From Bacillus sp. Marseille-Q3570 (lineage in GTDB: Bacteria; Bacillota; Bacilli; Bacillales; Fictibacillaceae): 64,000 bases of DNA. Positions 1-7,958 of the stretch are shown piece by piece (within the stretch, counting starts at the first letter, position 1; each line of letters begins with the position of its first letter). The stretch lies in the NCBI RefSeq assembly GCF_946151055.1, contig NZ_CAMGYZ010000001.1:434001-498000 (forward strand), written 5' to 3'. Under the pieces are notes generated by a model that did not search any database, had not been told where the DNA came from, and saw nothing but the letters and a program-made list of their open reading frames with translations. The translations under genes and the position numbers were made by a program.

Positions 1-540
1 CTGTGACCGCCTGCCGATTTTCATATATTCCATGCGTAGGGAACGATCTCGTACCCGTCTTCTTGTAAGGGATGTATTGAAGATGATCGTTTCTACAAAC
101 CCATCCCGTGATCCTCGCACAACCCTTTCCAGATCAGGCTCTGATGGACCGCGAACAGGATAGGTCCTAGCATCGATCACAATTACAGTGTCGATCCCTT
201 CAACGATCAGCAGACTTGGACCACCTAATGAGAAATCAATCGCCTTTTCTAAATCTTCCTGTTCTTCTATTTCCATATATGGAAGATGAGTCCGCATCAA
301 TTTTGTTAAGGGATCGGGGTCAAGGTCTTCTGGGTCAAGTCTTGATAATAATTTCATCAAATAGTGCATGATATCGTCTTTAACAAACCCATCAATCATA
401 AAAAGGCTCATGCGCCGGCCAGCATACTCCAGCTCTAGATGGATCTGGTCAAAGCTCTTGTCGATTCCCAATTCATCTTTTATATAAGTAATTGTCGAGT
501 CATAATCTTTGATTGGTGGTGTTTCTTTATGTCGAGACAT
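1..540 (-). CDS. spoVAF: GerA-family spore germination protein, SpoVAF-like (partial, C-terminus outside window)
   Basis: The ATG is at 540 (protein begins MSRHKETPPIK) and the frame stays open for 180 codons to the left edge, so only the N-terminal cytoplasmic part is present. It contains the hallmarks of the GerA/SpoVAF N-domain: an FVKDDIM segment, VIVIDARTYPVRGPSEPDLE, and an RVVRGSRDGFVETI segment followed by NTSLTRRRVRD. The membrane domain lies outside the window. Family members sit in the inner spore membrane and take part in germination. The gene has no close upstream partner here, because a 458-bp gap holding a repeat separates it from the next gene. In B. subtilis spoVAF ends the spoVA operon, so the context differs. 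The family is certain; the SpoVAF subfamily rather than another GerA-A protein is likely but not proven. Confidence 0.8.
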   Translation of the reverse strand, partial: MSRHKETPPIKDYDSTITYIKDELGIDKSFDQIHLELEYAGRRMSLFMIDGFVKDDIMHYLMKLLSRLDPEDLDPDPLTKLMRTHLPYMEIEEQEDLEKAIDFSLGGPSLLIVEGIDTVIVIDARTYPVRGPSEPDLERVVRGSRDGFVETIIFNTSLTRRRVRDRSLRMEYMKIGRRSQ

Positions 541-703
541 TTTTCCCATCCTTTCAATTACCATCATTAACCAATTTCAAGTATTACATACTAGGACAGG
601 GTTTGAATTATTGAATATCGTGAAAATCACTTACCCTCTGCGGGCTACCCGCAGGAGTGTCGTGGAGTACAACATGAACTCTCTAGCATAGCAGGGCACA
701 AAA

Positions 704-990
704 AAGAGACTGGGACAAATGAACTTTGTTCAATAGAAAACCCGAACGATTTGTCCGGGTTTTCTTCAGTGGTAATAATTGAAGGTTCCGCTTCGTCAAC
801 ATCCTTCGCTTTCCGCGGGCACGGCCTCAGCCTCCTCAGAAAGCACAAATCGCTTTCTGCGGGGTCTTCGACTCGTGCTGTTCCCGCAGGAGTCTACGGA
901 TGTTGTCGACGCTTTCGTCTTTCATTTTCTCCAATCTATTTCATTGTTCGTCTTTTCTGTTGGCAGTTATGATTTTGTCCCAGCCTCTTT
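704..990. repeat. REP1 copy A: long imperfect palindromic intergenic repeat
   Basis: This 287-bp element opens with GAGACTGGGACAAA and closes with TTTGTCCCAGCCTC, so its ends are inverted repeats. A nested hairpin (GAAAACCCG/CGGGTTTTC) follows at the left end, and the centre has two arms rich in GCGGG and TCGAC motifs. Related copies lie at 3321-3566 and 23691-23973. It fills most of the 458-bp gap between the M42 peptidase stop (999) and the spoVAF start (540). On the minus strand it begins about 10 bp past the peptidase stop, so it may act as a terminator or 3' end structure. The remaining part (541-703) has a short GCGGG-rich fragment near 640-660 and nothing else clear. ORFs inside it are not considered genes. 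Confidence 0.85.
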
Positions 991-998
991 ATCATCAA

Positions 999-2051
999 TC
1001 AAGCATTCATATCAGATTTCAGGTAGTAATAAATCAATTGTGCTGTATGTAACAAGGATGTTTCGTGGGTCCGTTCAAATGCATGAGATGAATCAATACC
1101 AGGACCGATCAAACCATGTTTCACATCGAAACCAGCTCTAATAGCTGCTGAAGCATCTGATCCATAGTAAGGATAGATATCCATCTGGTATTCGATTCGG
1201 TTTTCTTTTGCAAGGTTTTCAAGGTGTTTTCTCAGACCAAGATGATAAGGTCCACTGGAGTCTTTTGCACAAATTGACACCGTGAATTCATCTGTAGCCT
1301 GACCGTCCCCAATCGCGCCCATGTCCACGGCTAAATATTCTTCTGTTGCTTCAGGGATATTAGAGTTTCCACCATATCCGATTTCTTCATTGTTGGAGAT
1401 CAAAAAATGGGTCGTGTATGGCAGCTGCAATCCCTCTTCTTTTATGAGCTTGATGACATGCATCAACAAAGCTACACTAGCTTTGTCGTCAAGATGACGG
1501 GATTTGATGAACCCACTATCTGTGATTTCGACACGTGGATCAAAGGAAACAAAATCACCTACTGAAATACCTAATTCTCTTACATCCTTTTCCGAATTGA
1601 CACGTTCATCGATACGGACTTCGATATTTTTTTCATCACGTTTTGCATCACCTGCTTCTTTATACACGTGTACAGATGTTTGATGCATAAGGATCGTACC
1701 TGAAAAACGCTTGTTATCCGCTGTTTCAATTTGACAATACTCACCTTCAACATGATTCCACCTGAACCCACCAATCATCGAGAGTTTCAATCTTCCATTA
1801 GGTTTGATCTCTTTGACCATTGCGCCGAGAGTATCGACGTGTGCAGTCAAAAATCGATGACGATCAGCATTTACCCCAGGCAGAGTAACGAGCAAACCAC
1901 CCTTATGATTCCGGATTGTTTCCAACCCGAGTTTAGTGAAAAAGTCCTCTACATGCGTGATGACTTGATTGGTATTTCCAGATGGGCTTGGAATTGAGAC
2001 AAGGCCTTCGATTAATTCCATGATCTCCTTTGTGTTGACTTTCTGATTCAT
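999..2051 (-). CDS. M42 family aminopeptidase (glutamyl aminopeptidase/FrvX-type)
   Basis: This 350-residue protein is a cytosolic dinuclear zinc aminopeptidase of the M42 family. The metal and catalytic residues are all visible: H71 and D73 in TAHVDTLG, D188 in the RHLDD segment, the E222-E223 pair in NNEEIGYGG, D243 in VDMGAIG and H323 in SSHAFERTH. Length is normal for the family (about 345-360). The ATG at 2051 follows GAGGGGG at good spacing. It stands alone on the minus strand, divergent from the exported protein gene at 2145. M42 enzymes trim peptides in the cytosol, and some annotated relatives are called cellulase or endoglucanase by historical error. Substrate preference cannot be read from the sequence. 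Confidence 0.9.
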   Translation of the reverse strand: MNQKVNTKEIMELIEGLVSIPSPSGNTNQVITHVEDFFTKLGLETIRNHKGGLLVTLPGVNADRHRFLTAHVDTLGAMVKEIKPNGRLKLSMIGGFRWNHVEGEYCQIETADNKRFSGTILMHQTSVHVYKEAGDAKRDEKNIEVRIDERVNSEKDVRELGISVGDFVSFDPRVEITDSGFIKSRHLDDKASVALLMHVIKLIKEEGLQLPYTTHFLISNNEEIGYGGNSNIPEATEEYLAVDMGAIGDGQATDEFTVSICAKDSSGPYHLGLRKHLENLAKENRIEYQMDIYPYYGSDASAAIRAGFDVKHGLIGPGIDSSHAFERTHETSLLHTAQLIYYYLKSDMNA

Positions 2052-2144
2052 AATTTCTTTTCCCCCTCAAAACTATTTCCTTCTAAACTTCCGGACAGGT
2101 TCATATTTTATATGGATAGGATGTCCATGGAGGTTTAAACGGAT

Positions 2145-3020
2145 ATGAAAAAACAAATCTTGATCTTCCTCATATTAGTGACAGTTACCGCAACGTCCCT
2201 CTATATGTATAATAACCAAACATCCAAAGTAAAAGAAAGTATTATCTATTTTCCGATTGATCCTTCCGTTACCTTCACATCTGCAGATACGGAAGTCATT
2301 TTACTGGAAGAAAAGGATGAGGATGAATATGAAATCCAGTGGAAGGTGAATTCAACTCTCGGGAAAGAGGCGTACTTGAGACAAGATATATCGTTGTTAT
2401 ATGAGGATGGGATGTTGAAAGATATTATGTCTAAATGGGTAGAAAACACCGATACTCTCCAACAGAAAAAAGTTGTCACGAACGAAGATAGTGGTCATTT
2501 CGAGGCGATCAGTTTCCACCATGCAGAATTACATTACCCGAATGATATCATAAAAAGTGCACAAACCATGAGTTATGATCAACTCTATGTCATCGATACT
2601 CCTCTCCAACCATTGGAGTCATTCAAAACTCCAGAAAACGAAGAAGATCTCAACAATAAAAAAATGCTAGATCATGCAACAAACCAACAGCTTAAAGTCG
2701 TATGGCATAATTTAATACGTCACTACAATGTTTCCATTGAAAATTACTATGTCCTTCCATTGACAAAACTCTATGATTATTCAAAACTTCCCCTTCCAGG
2801 TCTATCAAAAGAAAAAACCGACCAAGTGATCGGCGGTTTATGGGAAGGCATTTATAAGAATTATTTTCTTGGCGTCAAATCCCCAGATGGAGAAATTGAA
2901 TCTCCGATCGGCAGCAGTTTGCCTCTTATTCTGATCAGTAAAGATTTGACACATTTGATGGTGTTGACAGAAACAAAATCAGGTCAGAATGTCCAGCTTA
3001 TTCAATACATCAATCCATAA
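2145..3020 (+). CDS. exported or membrane-anchored protein of unknown function
   Basis: This 291-residue protein was not recognised. Residues 1-20 form a short positively charged start plus a hydrophobic stretch (ILIFLILVTVTATSLYMY) that should be a signal anchor; there is no lipobox cysteine. The rest is soluble and rich in acidic residues, with no cysteine. The ATG has a TGGAGG ribosome binding site 9 bp upstream. It is divergent from the M42 peptidase and convergent with the small membrane gene at 3070. Its sequence composition looks like an extracytoplasmic domain of a Bacillaceae wall or sporulation protein, but that is only an impression. Confidence 0.65.
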   Translation: MKKQILIFLILVTVTATSLYMYNNQTSKVKESIIYFPIDPSVTFTSADTEVILLEEKDEDEYEIQWKVNSTLGKEAYLRQDISLLYEDGMLKDIMSKWVENTDTLQQKKVVTNEDSGHFEAISFHHAELHYPNDIIKSAQTMSYDQLYVIDTPLQPLESFKTPENEEDLNNKKMLDHATNQQLKVVWHNLIRHYNVSIENYYVLPLTKLYDYSKLPLPGLSKEKTDQVIGGLWEGIYKNYFLGVKSPDGEIESPIGSSLPLILISKDLTHLMVLTETKSGQNVQLIQYINP

Positions 3021-3069
3021 GGAATCTCATAACGGCTATTAAATAAGAAGAAACTCGTTTCCCTCTCGT

Positions 3070-3249
3070 TTAAAACATATCTTGAACCATTTTATCACGG
3101 ATACCAGGAATTCTTAAAAATCCGCGGATAGCAATCGTACGTAAAAGTTTCATACCAAGAATCAAATTTAACAGCTTGTATCGATTTTGATACATTAAAA
3201 ATGCACCAAGAATCAGTAAAACCCATTTCACTAAACCATATCTCATCAT
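3070..3249 (-). CDS. small membrane protein of unknown function
   Basis: Coding starts best at ATG 3249, which has AAAGGTGG five bases upstream; an in-frame GTG at 3258 lies inside that ribosome binding site and is unlikely. The product is 59 residues with one hydrophobic span near residues 7-20 (VKWVLLILGAFLMY) and a basic, partly hydrophobic tail ending in DKMVQDMF. No family was recognised. It is followed upstream by the REP1 copy at 3321-3566. Confidence 0.5.
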   Translation of the reverse strand: MMRYGLVKWVLLILGAFLMYQNRYKLLNLILGMKLLRTIAIRGFLRIPGIRDKMVQDMF

Positions 3250-3320
3250 CCAAACCACCTTTCATCTATACTATCTGATAACTGAGGCAAATTTATGCAA
3301 AATTTTTAAGGATGATTAAG

Positions 3321-3566
3321 ACGAGGCTGGGACAAATGAATTTTGTTCAATAGAAAACCCGAACAATTTGTCCGGGTTTTCTTCAGTGGTAATAAATGAA
3401 GGTTCCGCTTCGTCAACAACCTTCGCTTTCTTGCGGGGTCTTCGACTCGTGCTGTTCCCGCATGAGTCTACGCGGATGTTGTCTACGCTTTTCGTCTTTC
3501 ATTTTCTCCAATCTATTTTATTGTTCGTCTTTTCTGTTGGCAGTTATGGTTTTGTCCCAGCCTCGT
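3321..3566. repeat. REP1 copy B with perfect 16-bp terminal inverted repeats and an internal deletion
   Basis: The element begins ACGAGGCTGGGACAAA and ends with the exact reverse complement TTTGTCCCAGCCTCGT. It carries the same GAAAACCCG/CGGGTTTTC inner hairpin as copies A and C. About 40 bp of the centre (from the first CGCTTTC to the second) are missing compared with the other two copies, as expected for deletion between short direct repeats. On the minus strand it starts 5 bp beyond the stop codon of the M24 peptidase (3571), so it is placed like a transcription terminator. Confidence 0.85.
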
Positions 3567-3570
3567 ACCT

Positions 3571-4671
3571 TTATCTGATGATTTGAAGTTCTTTAGGAAA
3601 TTTGGTCAAGGTTTCATACCCATCTGAGGTAACGAGAATATCATCTTCGATACGGACCCCGCCTACATCTGGTAAATAGACCCCTGGTTCGATCGTGTAG
3701 GTCATACCTTCTTTTAAGAGATTGTCATTGTTTTCACTCATAGAAGGATATTCATGCACATCAATTCCGATGCCGTGGCCGATCCGGTGAGGGAAGAATT
3801 CACCATAACCTGCATTGGTGATAATATCCCTCGCCTTTTTATCCAGATCACCCAAGCGGATTCCCGGTTTTGACAATTCAAGTGTTTCGAGTTGCGCTTT
3901 CAAGACAATATCGTAGATTTCTTTTTGTTTATCATTGACCTCCTGAAACGCAACTGTTCTTGTAATATCTGAACAATACCCGTCTAACACGACACCAAGG
4001 TCGAACAAGACCAAATCACCTTTTTTAAGCTTCCGATTCCCTGGGTTTCCATGAGGCTGCCCAGATTTTTCACCGAATAAGACCATTGTAGAGAAGGACA
4101 TTTCCCGAATTCCCTTCTTCTTCAATTCATATTCGATCGTCGCAAGGACTTCCATTTCTGTGCAACCTTCCCGTAATGCGTTTACTCCTGTTTCAACCCC
4201 AAAATCAGCTAGTTCAGCTGCTTTTCTCAGTATTGCTAATTCCTTTTCATCTTTTATAAGACGAAGTTGGTGAAGTTTATCTTCTGCACTATTTAATGAG
4301 ACAGAAGGGAATATGTTCATGATTTGTTCCGCCCGTGCATAAGAGAGTGTTTCTTTTTCTATAGCGGCATGATCAGCATTGGTGATACCTCGATCTGTTA
4401 GTGCTGATTGAATCATTTTCCATGGATCATCTGCATCTCCATGACCAATGATTTCATAATTCCATCCTGCATCCCTTGCTTGAGACACTTCCATTCCCGG
4501 ACAAACCAGGAACGGCTCATGATCTGGGAAAATAAAAATCCCTAACAATCTCTCATGGGGTTCACAGTTGAAATTCGAAAGATAAAATACGTTTGCAGAA
4601 GAATGGACAAATGCAAAAGTTTGCTCTGTATCCTGCAACCATTTGGAGAATTGTTCTAATCGCTGTTCCAT
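3571..4671 (-). CDS. M24 family Xaa-Pro aminopeptidase/dipeptidase
   Basis: The protein is a cytosolic metallopeptidase with the pita-bread fold that acts on peptides with proline at position two. The five metal ligands are present: D224 (LVLFDLG), D235 (SDITRT), H299 (RIGHGIG), E328 (TIEPGVY) and E342 (RIEDD). An N-terminal creatinase-like domain fills residues 1-130. I chose ATG 4671 (MEQRLEQF); an in-frame TTG four codons upstream abuts the AAAGG ribosome binding site and is too close. The length of 366 residues matches B. subtilis YkvY/YqhT-type proteins. It is a single gene ended by REP1 copy B. Confidence 0.9.
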   Translation of the reverse strand: MEQRLEQFSKWLQDTEQTFAFVHSSANVFYLSNFNCEPHERLLGIFIFPDHEPFLVCPGMEVSQARDAGWNYEIIGHGDADDPWKMIQSALTDRGITNADHAAIEKETLSYARAEQIMNIFPSVSLNSAEDKLHQLRLIKDEKELAILRKAAELADFGVETGVNALREGCTEMEVLATIEYELKKKGIREMSFSTMVLFGEKSGQPHGNPGNRKLKKGDLVLFDLGVVLDGYCSDITRTVAFQEVNDKQKEIYDIVLKAQLETLELSKPGIRLGDLDKKARDIITNAGYGEFFPHRIGHGIGIDVHEYPSMSENNDNLLKEGMTYTIEPGVYLPDVGGVRIEDDILVTSDGYETLTKFPKELQIIR

Positions 4672-4725
4672 TGTAGACCACAACCTTTAAATAGTATTCT
4701 ATTGGAAACATACCTTTCTAGCGGA

Positions 4726-4756
4726 TGTTAGTCAATAAAGAAAACTTGGTAAAGCT
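4726..4756 (+). repeat. possible decayed REP2 left end
   Basis: The segment AATAAAGAAAACTTGGTAAAG matches the opening of REP2 elements at 47401 and (inverted) 7248, then the likeness stops. It is in the gap between the M24 peptidase and the small ORF at 4852. Short and AT-rich, so chance is not excluded. Confidence 0.3.
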
Positions 4757-4851
4757 ATTAATCAAAGTAAAAGACACCCCTATAACGATGCAATGTTCCA
4801 TACAAAGTTTAAAGAAGGTGTCCCAAAAGTTACGTTTTCAAATTGTATGAT

Positions 4852-4944
4852 TCATAAACGATGTCTGCGTCTCGGTAGTAAACCTCTGAAAAGTGAGCGC
4901 GGAATAAATGTGATTAAGCGAATCAAGCTGCTGATCAATCTCAT
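4852..4944 (-). CDS. possible 30-residue arginine-rich peptide
   Basis: On the minus strand AAAGGAGG lies seven bases before an ATG at 4944, the best possible ribosome binding site geometry, and a 30-codon frame follows, ending in TGA at 4852. The peptide begins MRLISSLIRLITFIPRSLF and ends GLLPRRRHRL. It has eight arginines, one histidine and no acidic residue, with hydrophobic residues spaced as in an amphipathic helix. An 11-bp inverted repeat (4886-4896 and 4979-4989, CTGAAAAGTGA) brackets the start region and could fold over the ribosome binding site. No family was recognised. It lies between the M24 peptidase and a small membrane protein gene. The frame is short, so chance cannot be excluded. 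Confidence 0.45.
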   Translation of the reverse strand: MRLISSLIRLITFIPRSLFRGLLPRRRHRL

Positions 4945-5029
4945 GTCTATTCCTCCTTTTTCATCCTTAATAGGTTGTTCACTTTTCAGCAGGATTTAAA
5001 ACATTGACGTGATTAAATCCATCTTCGTA

Positions 5030-5233
5030 TTACCTGCTTGACTCTTCATCCGTATGCTCTTCAAGTACCTTTTCGATTTCTTCATCAGAAACCGTTTCTT
5101 CTTGAAATTCTTCGATTTCAAAGTGCTTCATGATCGAGTCCAATTTTGATTTAATTAAAGATAAACTATATAAAACATACAAAACAATAAGAAGCGGCAC
5201 AATGTACAACAGAAAACCGAATAGAATTTCCAT
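5030..5233 (-). CDS. small membrane protein with acidic C-terminal tail
   Basis: Translation should start at ATG 5233 (MEILFGFLLY), which has AGAGGG eight bases upstream; an ATG or equivalent eleven codons upstream lacks a site. The 67-residue product has one membrane span (about residues 3-27), then a helical stretch likely to be coiled coil, and an acidic tail (EEIEKVLEEHTDEESSR). It was not matched to a named family. The gap to the nhaC terminator is about 120 bp. Confidence 0.6.
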   Translation of the reverse strand: MEILFGFLLYIVPLLIVLYVLYSLSLIKSKLDSIMKHFEIEEFQEETVSDEEIEKVLEEHTDEESSR

Positions 5234-5356
5234 AAAATCAGCCCTCTCTTTAGTAAGGTCCAACACATTATGTCTTAATCTGATTTTATGAAAGCGATGA
5301 TATAAAGTATTACTCTCAGAGTCCTATCAACTTAATAAATCGATGAATAAAAACAT

Positions 5357-5390
5357 AAAAGCTGCCTGGATATGCATTCCAGGCAGCTGT
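5357..5390 (-). terminator. rho-independent terminator of nhaC
   Basis: A 10-bp stem AGCTGCCTGG/CCAGGCAGCT with a short loop, followed on the minus strand by TTTTAT. It lies just after the nhaC stop codon at 5408. Confidence 0.85.
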
Positions 5391-5407
5391 CAATGTTGCT
5401 CCAATCC

Positions 5408-6781
5408 TTAAGCCGTTTTCTTTCCAATACCGATTCCAGTGTAACCAAGCAGAATTGTAAATAACGGGGATAGGAATAAGAAAAATACATAAGGCAAGTA
5501 ACTGATTACATCAACCCCAAGAGTGGATGCGAAAAATGCACCGCTCACTCCCCATGGGATCAAAGGATTCACGAGGGTTCCTGCATCCTCTAATGTACGT
5601 GACAAATTCCTTAAGTCTAGTTGTTGTTTTTCGAAATGAGGTTTGAAAGATTGTCCTGGAATCAATATCGATAAATATTGTTCTCCCGTAAATACATTGA
5701 CTCCTATTGAGGAAACAGCAGTCGTAGCAATGATGTTTCCCCGACTTTTAATTTTTCTTTCCATTAACCTTACAAATGTCTCAAGTATCCCTAGAGCCCG
5801 GACCAATCCGCCTAGCGCCAATGCAATCCAAATGAGTGATACAGACCACATCATCGATTGGATTCCACCACGATTGACTATTTCATCAACCGTCTTTCCA
5901 CCAGTTTCCATTTCAACTCCATTTTGCAGCATGGTAAAAATCGCTGCACCTGATGATTGCCCTTGGACAAACAGTATAGTAATAATTCCTGTAATGACCC
6001 CAACGATCAGCGCCGGAATCGTCGGAAAACGCATCAGCGCTAAAACGATGACGACCAGTGGTGAAAGTAATGTCCAACCACTGATATTAAATGATTGAGT
6101 CAAATTTTCCTGTACCTGCTTAATCGAGTTCAATCCATCGACTCCGTCTGCACCGGTACCCATACTTAGAAATATGACAATCGTTATAAGCAGTGCTGGT
6201 ATTGTCGTCCACATCATATGTTTGATGTGATTGAATAACCCAACTCCTGCTACGGCTGGTGCAAAGTTCGTGGTATCAGAAAGAGGGGACATCTTATCAC
6301 CGAAACATGCACCACAGATAATAGAACCTGCAGCTAGCCCCGGATGGATACCTAAGCTTGCCGATAACCCCATCAGGGCTACCCCTACTGTTCCAATGGT
6401 TGTAAAAGAACTCCCGGTAAAGCTGGAAACGATGATCGTAACAAGCAGTGCACTGATCGTGAACCAGTGTGGTTTAATGAAGTCGATGCCGTAATACAAC
6501 ATCGTTGGTACTGTCCCGCTCATCATCCAAGTTCCGATCAGCATGCCGATAACCATCAATATGAGTACAGGTTTGATTCCAACAATAATTCCGTCTATCA
6601 ACCCTTTCTCCATCTGCTCCCACTTGTATCCGAAACCTTTTGCAAGGAACGCAATTGACACGAGAGAAAGGAGTAAAGGGATATGTGGTTCTGTTTTTAA
6701 AATAAGCATCGAGTATAAAATGATCCCTACCAGTAAAATCAATGAAATGAATGAAAACATTACGTTATTCTTGGTTGTCAT
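5408..6781 (-). CDS. nhaC: NhaC-family Na+/H+ antiporter-like transporter, T-box controlled
   Basis: This 457-residue integral membrane protein has about eleven hydrophobic spans and typical NhaC segments such as SSFTGSSFTTIGTVG and the CGACFGDKMSPLSDTTN loop. The start is ATG 6781 (MTTKNNVMF), preceded by AAGGGAAGG; the longer frame to 6826 overlaps the leader terminator. It is the only gene of its transcript. A T-box leader lies upstream with UAC in the specifier position, which predicts induction on tyrosine starvation. In the literature the B. subtilis relative YheL is also tyrosine T-box controlled and has been suggested to carry tyrosine, so the real substrate may be tyrosine rather than only Na+. 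The function beyond the family is inference. Confidence 0.85.
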   Translation of the reverse strand: MTTKNNVMFSFISLILLVGIILYSMLILKTEPHIPLLLSLVSIAFLAKGFGYKWEQMEKGLIDGIIVGIKPVLILMVIGMLIGTWMMSGTVPTMLYYGIDFIKPHWFTISALLVTIIVSSFTGSSFTTIGTVGVALMGLSASLGIHPGLAAGSIICGACFGDKMSPLSDTTNFAPAVAGVGLFNHIKHMMWTTIPALLITIVIFLSMGTGADGVDGLNSIKQVQENLTQSFNISGWTLLSPLVVIVLALMRFPTIPALIVGVITGIITILFVQGQSSGAAIFTMLQNGVEMETGGKTVDEIVNRGGIQSMMWSVSLIWIALALGGLVRALGILETFVRLMERKIKSRGNIIATTAVSSIGVNVFTGEQYLSILIPGQSFKPHFEKQQLDLRNLSRTLEDAGTLVNPLIPWGVSGAFFASTLGVDVISYLPYVFFLFLSPLFTILLGYTGIGIGKKTA

Positions 6782-6837
6782 ATGGATGTCCTTCCCTTTT
6801 TCTGCCCTTATATTTATAGTAACCATTAATCAAAGAA

Positions 6838-7078
6838 AAAAGCTGCCGACCCAGTCCACAGGGGCGAAATCATCGCGGTACCACCCTGCTTGACGTGTTC
6901 AACAGCATCAACTCTTCATTGATAAAGGTCATGTCACCTATGAGCTCCACGAATGTAATTTCGTTCTTGTCCCTTTCCTTAGCTTTCACCCACCGCCAAG
7001 TCTCTGATGTTTGAAGAGGACTGACTACTAATTCCGCTTCGACACTTTTATGCTTTTGTGCGTTCAAGTATGAATGTA
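6838..7078 (-). promoter_or_regulatory. T-box leader, probable tyrosine specificity (UAC specifier)
   Basis: On the minus strand the leader runs from a start site near 7077 to the nhaC gene. The conserved T-box sequence AGGGTGGTACCGCG is at 6874-6887, followed by a terminator stem and a T run (to about 6838). Stem I signatures are visible: an AGTA S-turn region, an AGAGA...GGTGGGTGAAAGC distal loop, and a 3' strand where GAAATTACATTC places TAC followed by A in the specifier loop. UAC is a tyrosine codon. The leader transcript would read through when uncharged tRNA-Tyr is bound. Folding was done by eye only. Confidence 0.85.
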
Positions 7079-7083
7079 TTTCT

Positions 7084-7112
7084 ACTATAAAACCTTTTCT
7101 ACCAGCCGTCAA
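7084..7112 (-). promoter_or_regulatory. sigma-A promoter of the T-box/nhaC transcript
   Basis: TTGACG (7107-7112) and TATAGT (7084-7089) on the minus strand are separated by exactly 17 bp, and the T-box leader begins just downstream. Confidence 0.8.
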
Positions 7113-7149
7113 GGAATTTTTCAAAGGCTGTTTTCATCGAAAACTTTAT

Positions 7150-7248
7150 TGCTCTTGCACTTAAAGAAAGTATAAAATGCTTTCTTCAGTATAAGGGCAA
7201 CTAAGGCTTGACCTACAAAAGGCTTGGTCTCGCCAAGTTTTCTTTAAA
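7150..7248 (-). repeat. REP2 copy A
   Basis: On the minus strand the element starts AAAGAAAACTTGGCGAGACC, continues with GCCTTAGTTGCCCTTATACTG and ends in a long hairpin (AAGAAAGCAT-TT-ATACTTTCTT type) and AAGTGCAA. Relatives are at 23624-23692 (truncated), 47401-47500 and 59951-60050. It lies between mobA and the nhaC promoter. Confidence 0.8.
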
Positions 7249-7302
7249 AGTCGATGATTTCCGCTCCAGGATGCTCGCTAATTATACTTTCTCAAATTGT
7301 AA

Positions 7303-7336
7303 AAAACACTTTTTCAGTTGGACTGAAAAAGTGTTC
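7303..7336 (-). terminator. rho-independent terminator of mobA
   Basis: A perfect stem of about 14 bp (AACACTTTTTCAGT and its complement) with a three-base loop, ending in T-rich sequence on the minus strand at the mobA stop codon. Confidence 0.85.
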
Positions 7337-7928
7337 AATCAAACATTCCTTTGTAATCGGCAGGTGTATTTATATTCCGGAAGCACCTGGTCATTTCAGG
7401 TGAATCATATGAAATATAAGCACACTCTACACGCTGTAACAAATCGGTCAATCGTCTTTTTTCACTGATCAACAGGTCGAAGAGAACAGGCTTGACTGCT
7501 GCGGGATATAGCGCTGCTAAAGGCTGAAGCCGATTTCTTGTAACCGGTACTATGGAGCAATCGTTTTTTAATAAAAAATGAAGACTGACCAATTGATGAA
7601 AGACCTGTTGCTTCATCAATGGCATATCACAAGCAAGTACTAGATAATTCGTAGCTTCATAAGCATTCATTCCAGAATAGATTCCAGCAAGCGGTCCTTG
7701 CCCTCTGAATTCAGGGTCATCCAATATCACTGTTACGCCTTCCTGTTCATCAATGGAGGACTGAAGGGAAGGATGAGCGACCATAACAATATGGTCTACA
7801 AGGGGCTGAAGTATTTCCAATGCAATTTTATAAAATGGCCTTCCCTCAATTTCTTCCAATGCTTTTGGTGTACCGTACCGTCTTGACTCTCCACCTGCTA
7901 GTACGATTCCGGCGAACGAAGATTTCAT
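7335..7928 (-). CDS. mobA: molybdenum cofactor guanylyltransferase
   Basis: MobA transfers GMP from GTP to molybdopterin to make the guanine dinucleotide cofactor. The protein has 197 residues, the usual length. The N-terminal nucleotide loop GIVLAGGESRRYGTPKAL (residues 7-24), the ACDMPL motif around residue 100 (Asp binds Mg) and the C-terminal NINTPADY motif are all present. The ATG follows GGGGGGAGAGG. It is the last gene before a strong terminator, and 30 bp downstream of the yqgN-like gene, so they may be cotranscribed. No other molybdenum cofactor gene is in the window. Confidence 0.93.
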   Translation of the reverse strand: MKSSFAGIVLAGGESRRYGTPKALEEIEGRPFYKIALEILQPLVDHIVMVAHPSLQSSIDEQEGVTVILDDPEFRGQGPLAGIYSGMNAYEATNYLVLACDMPLMKQQVFHQLVSLHFLLKNDCSIVPVTRNRLQPLAALYPAAVKPVLFDLLISEKRRLTDLLQRVECAYISYDSPEMTRCFRNINTPADYKGMFD

Positions 7929-7958
7929 CCTCTCCCCCCTTTTTCTCCAATTGTTCCA

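Noticed and set aside
645-1141. Several ORFs (60-120 codons) on both strands within REP1 copy A, and equivalents at 3368-3586 and 23665-23983
   Set aside because: They overlap palindromic repeat sequence, differ between copies, lack ribosome binding sites, and overlap known genes.
5288-5301. TGAAAGCGATGATA, one mismatch from a cre site
   Set aside because: No promoter or suitable gene start is close to it on a sensible side; AT-rich chance match.
6870-7124. 84-codon ORF on the minus strand before nhaC
   Set aside because: It runs through the T-box leader and its promoter, so it is noncoding RNA.
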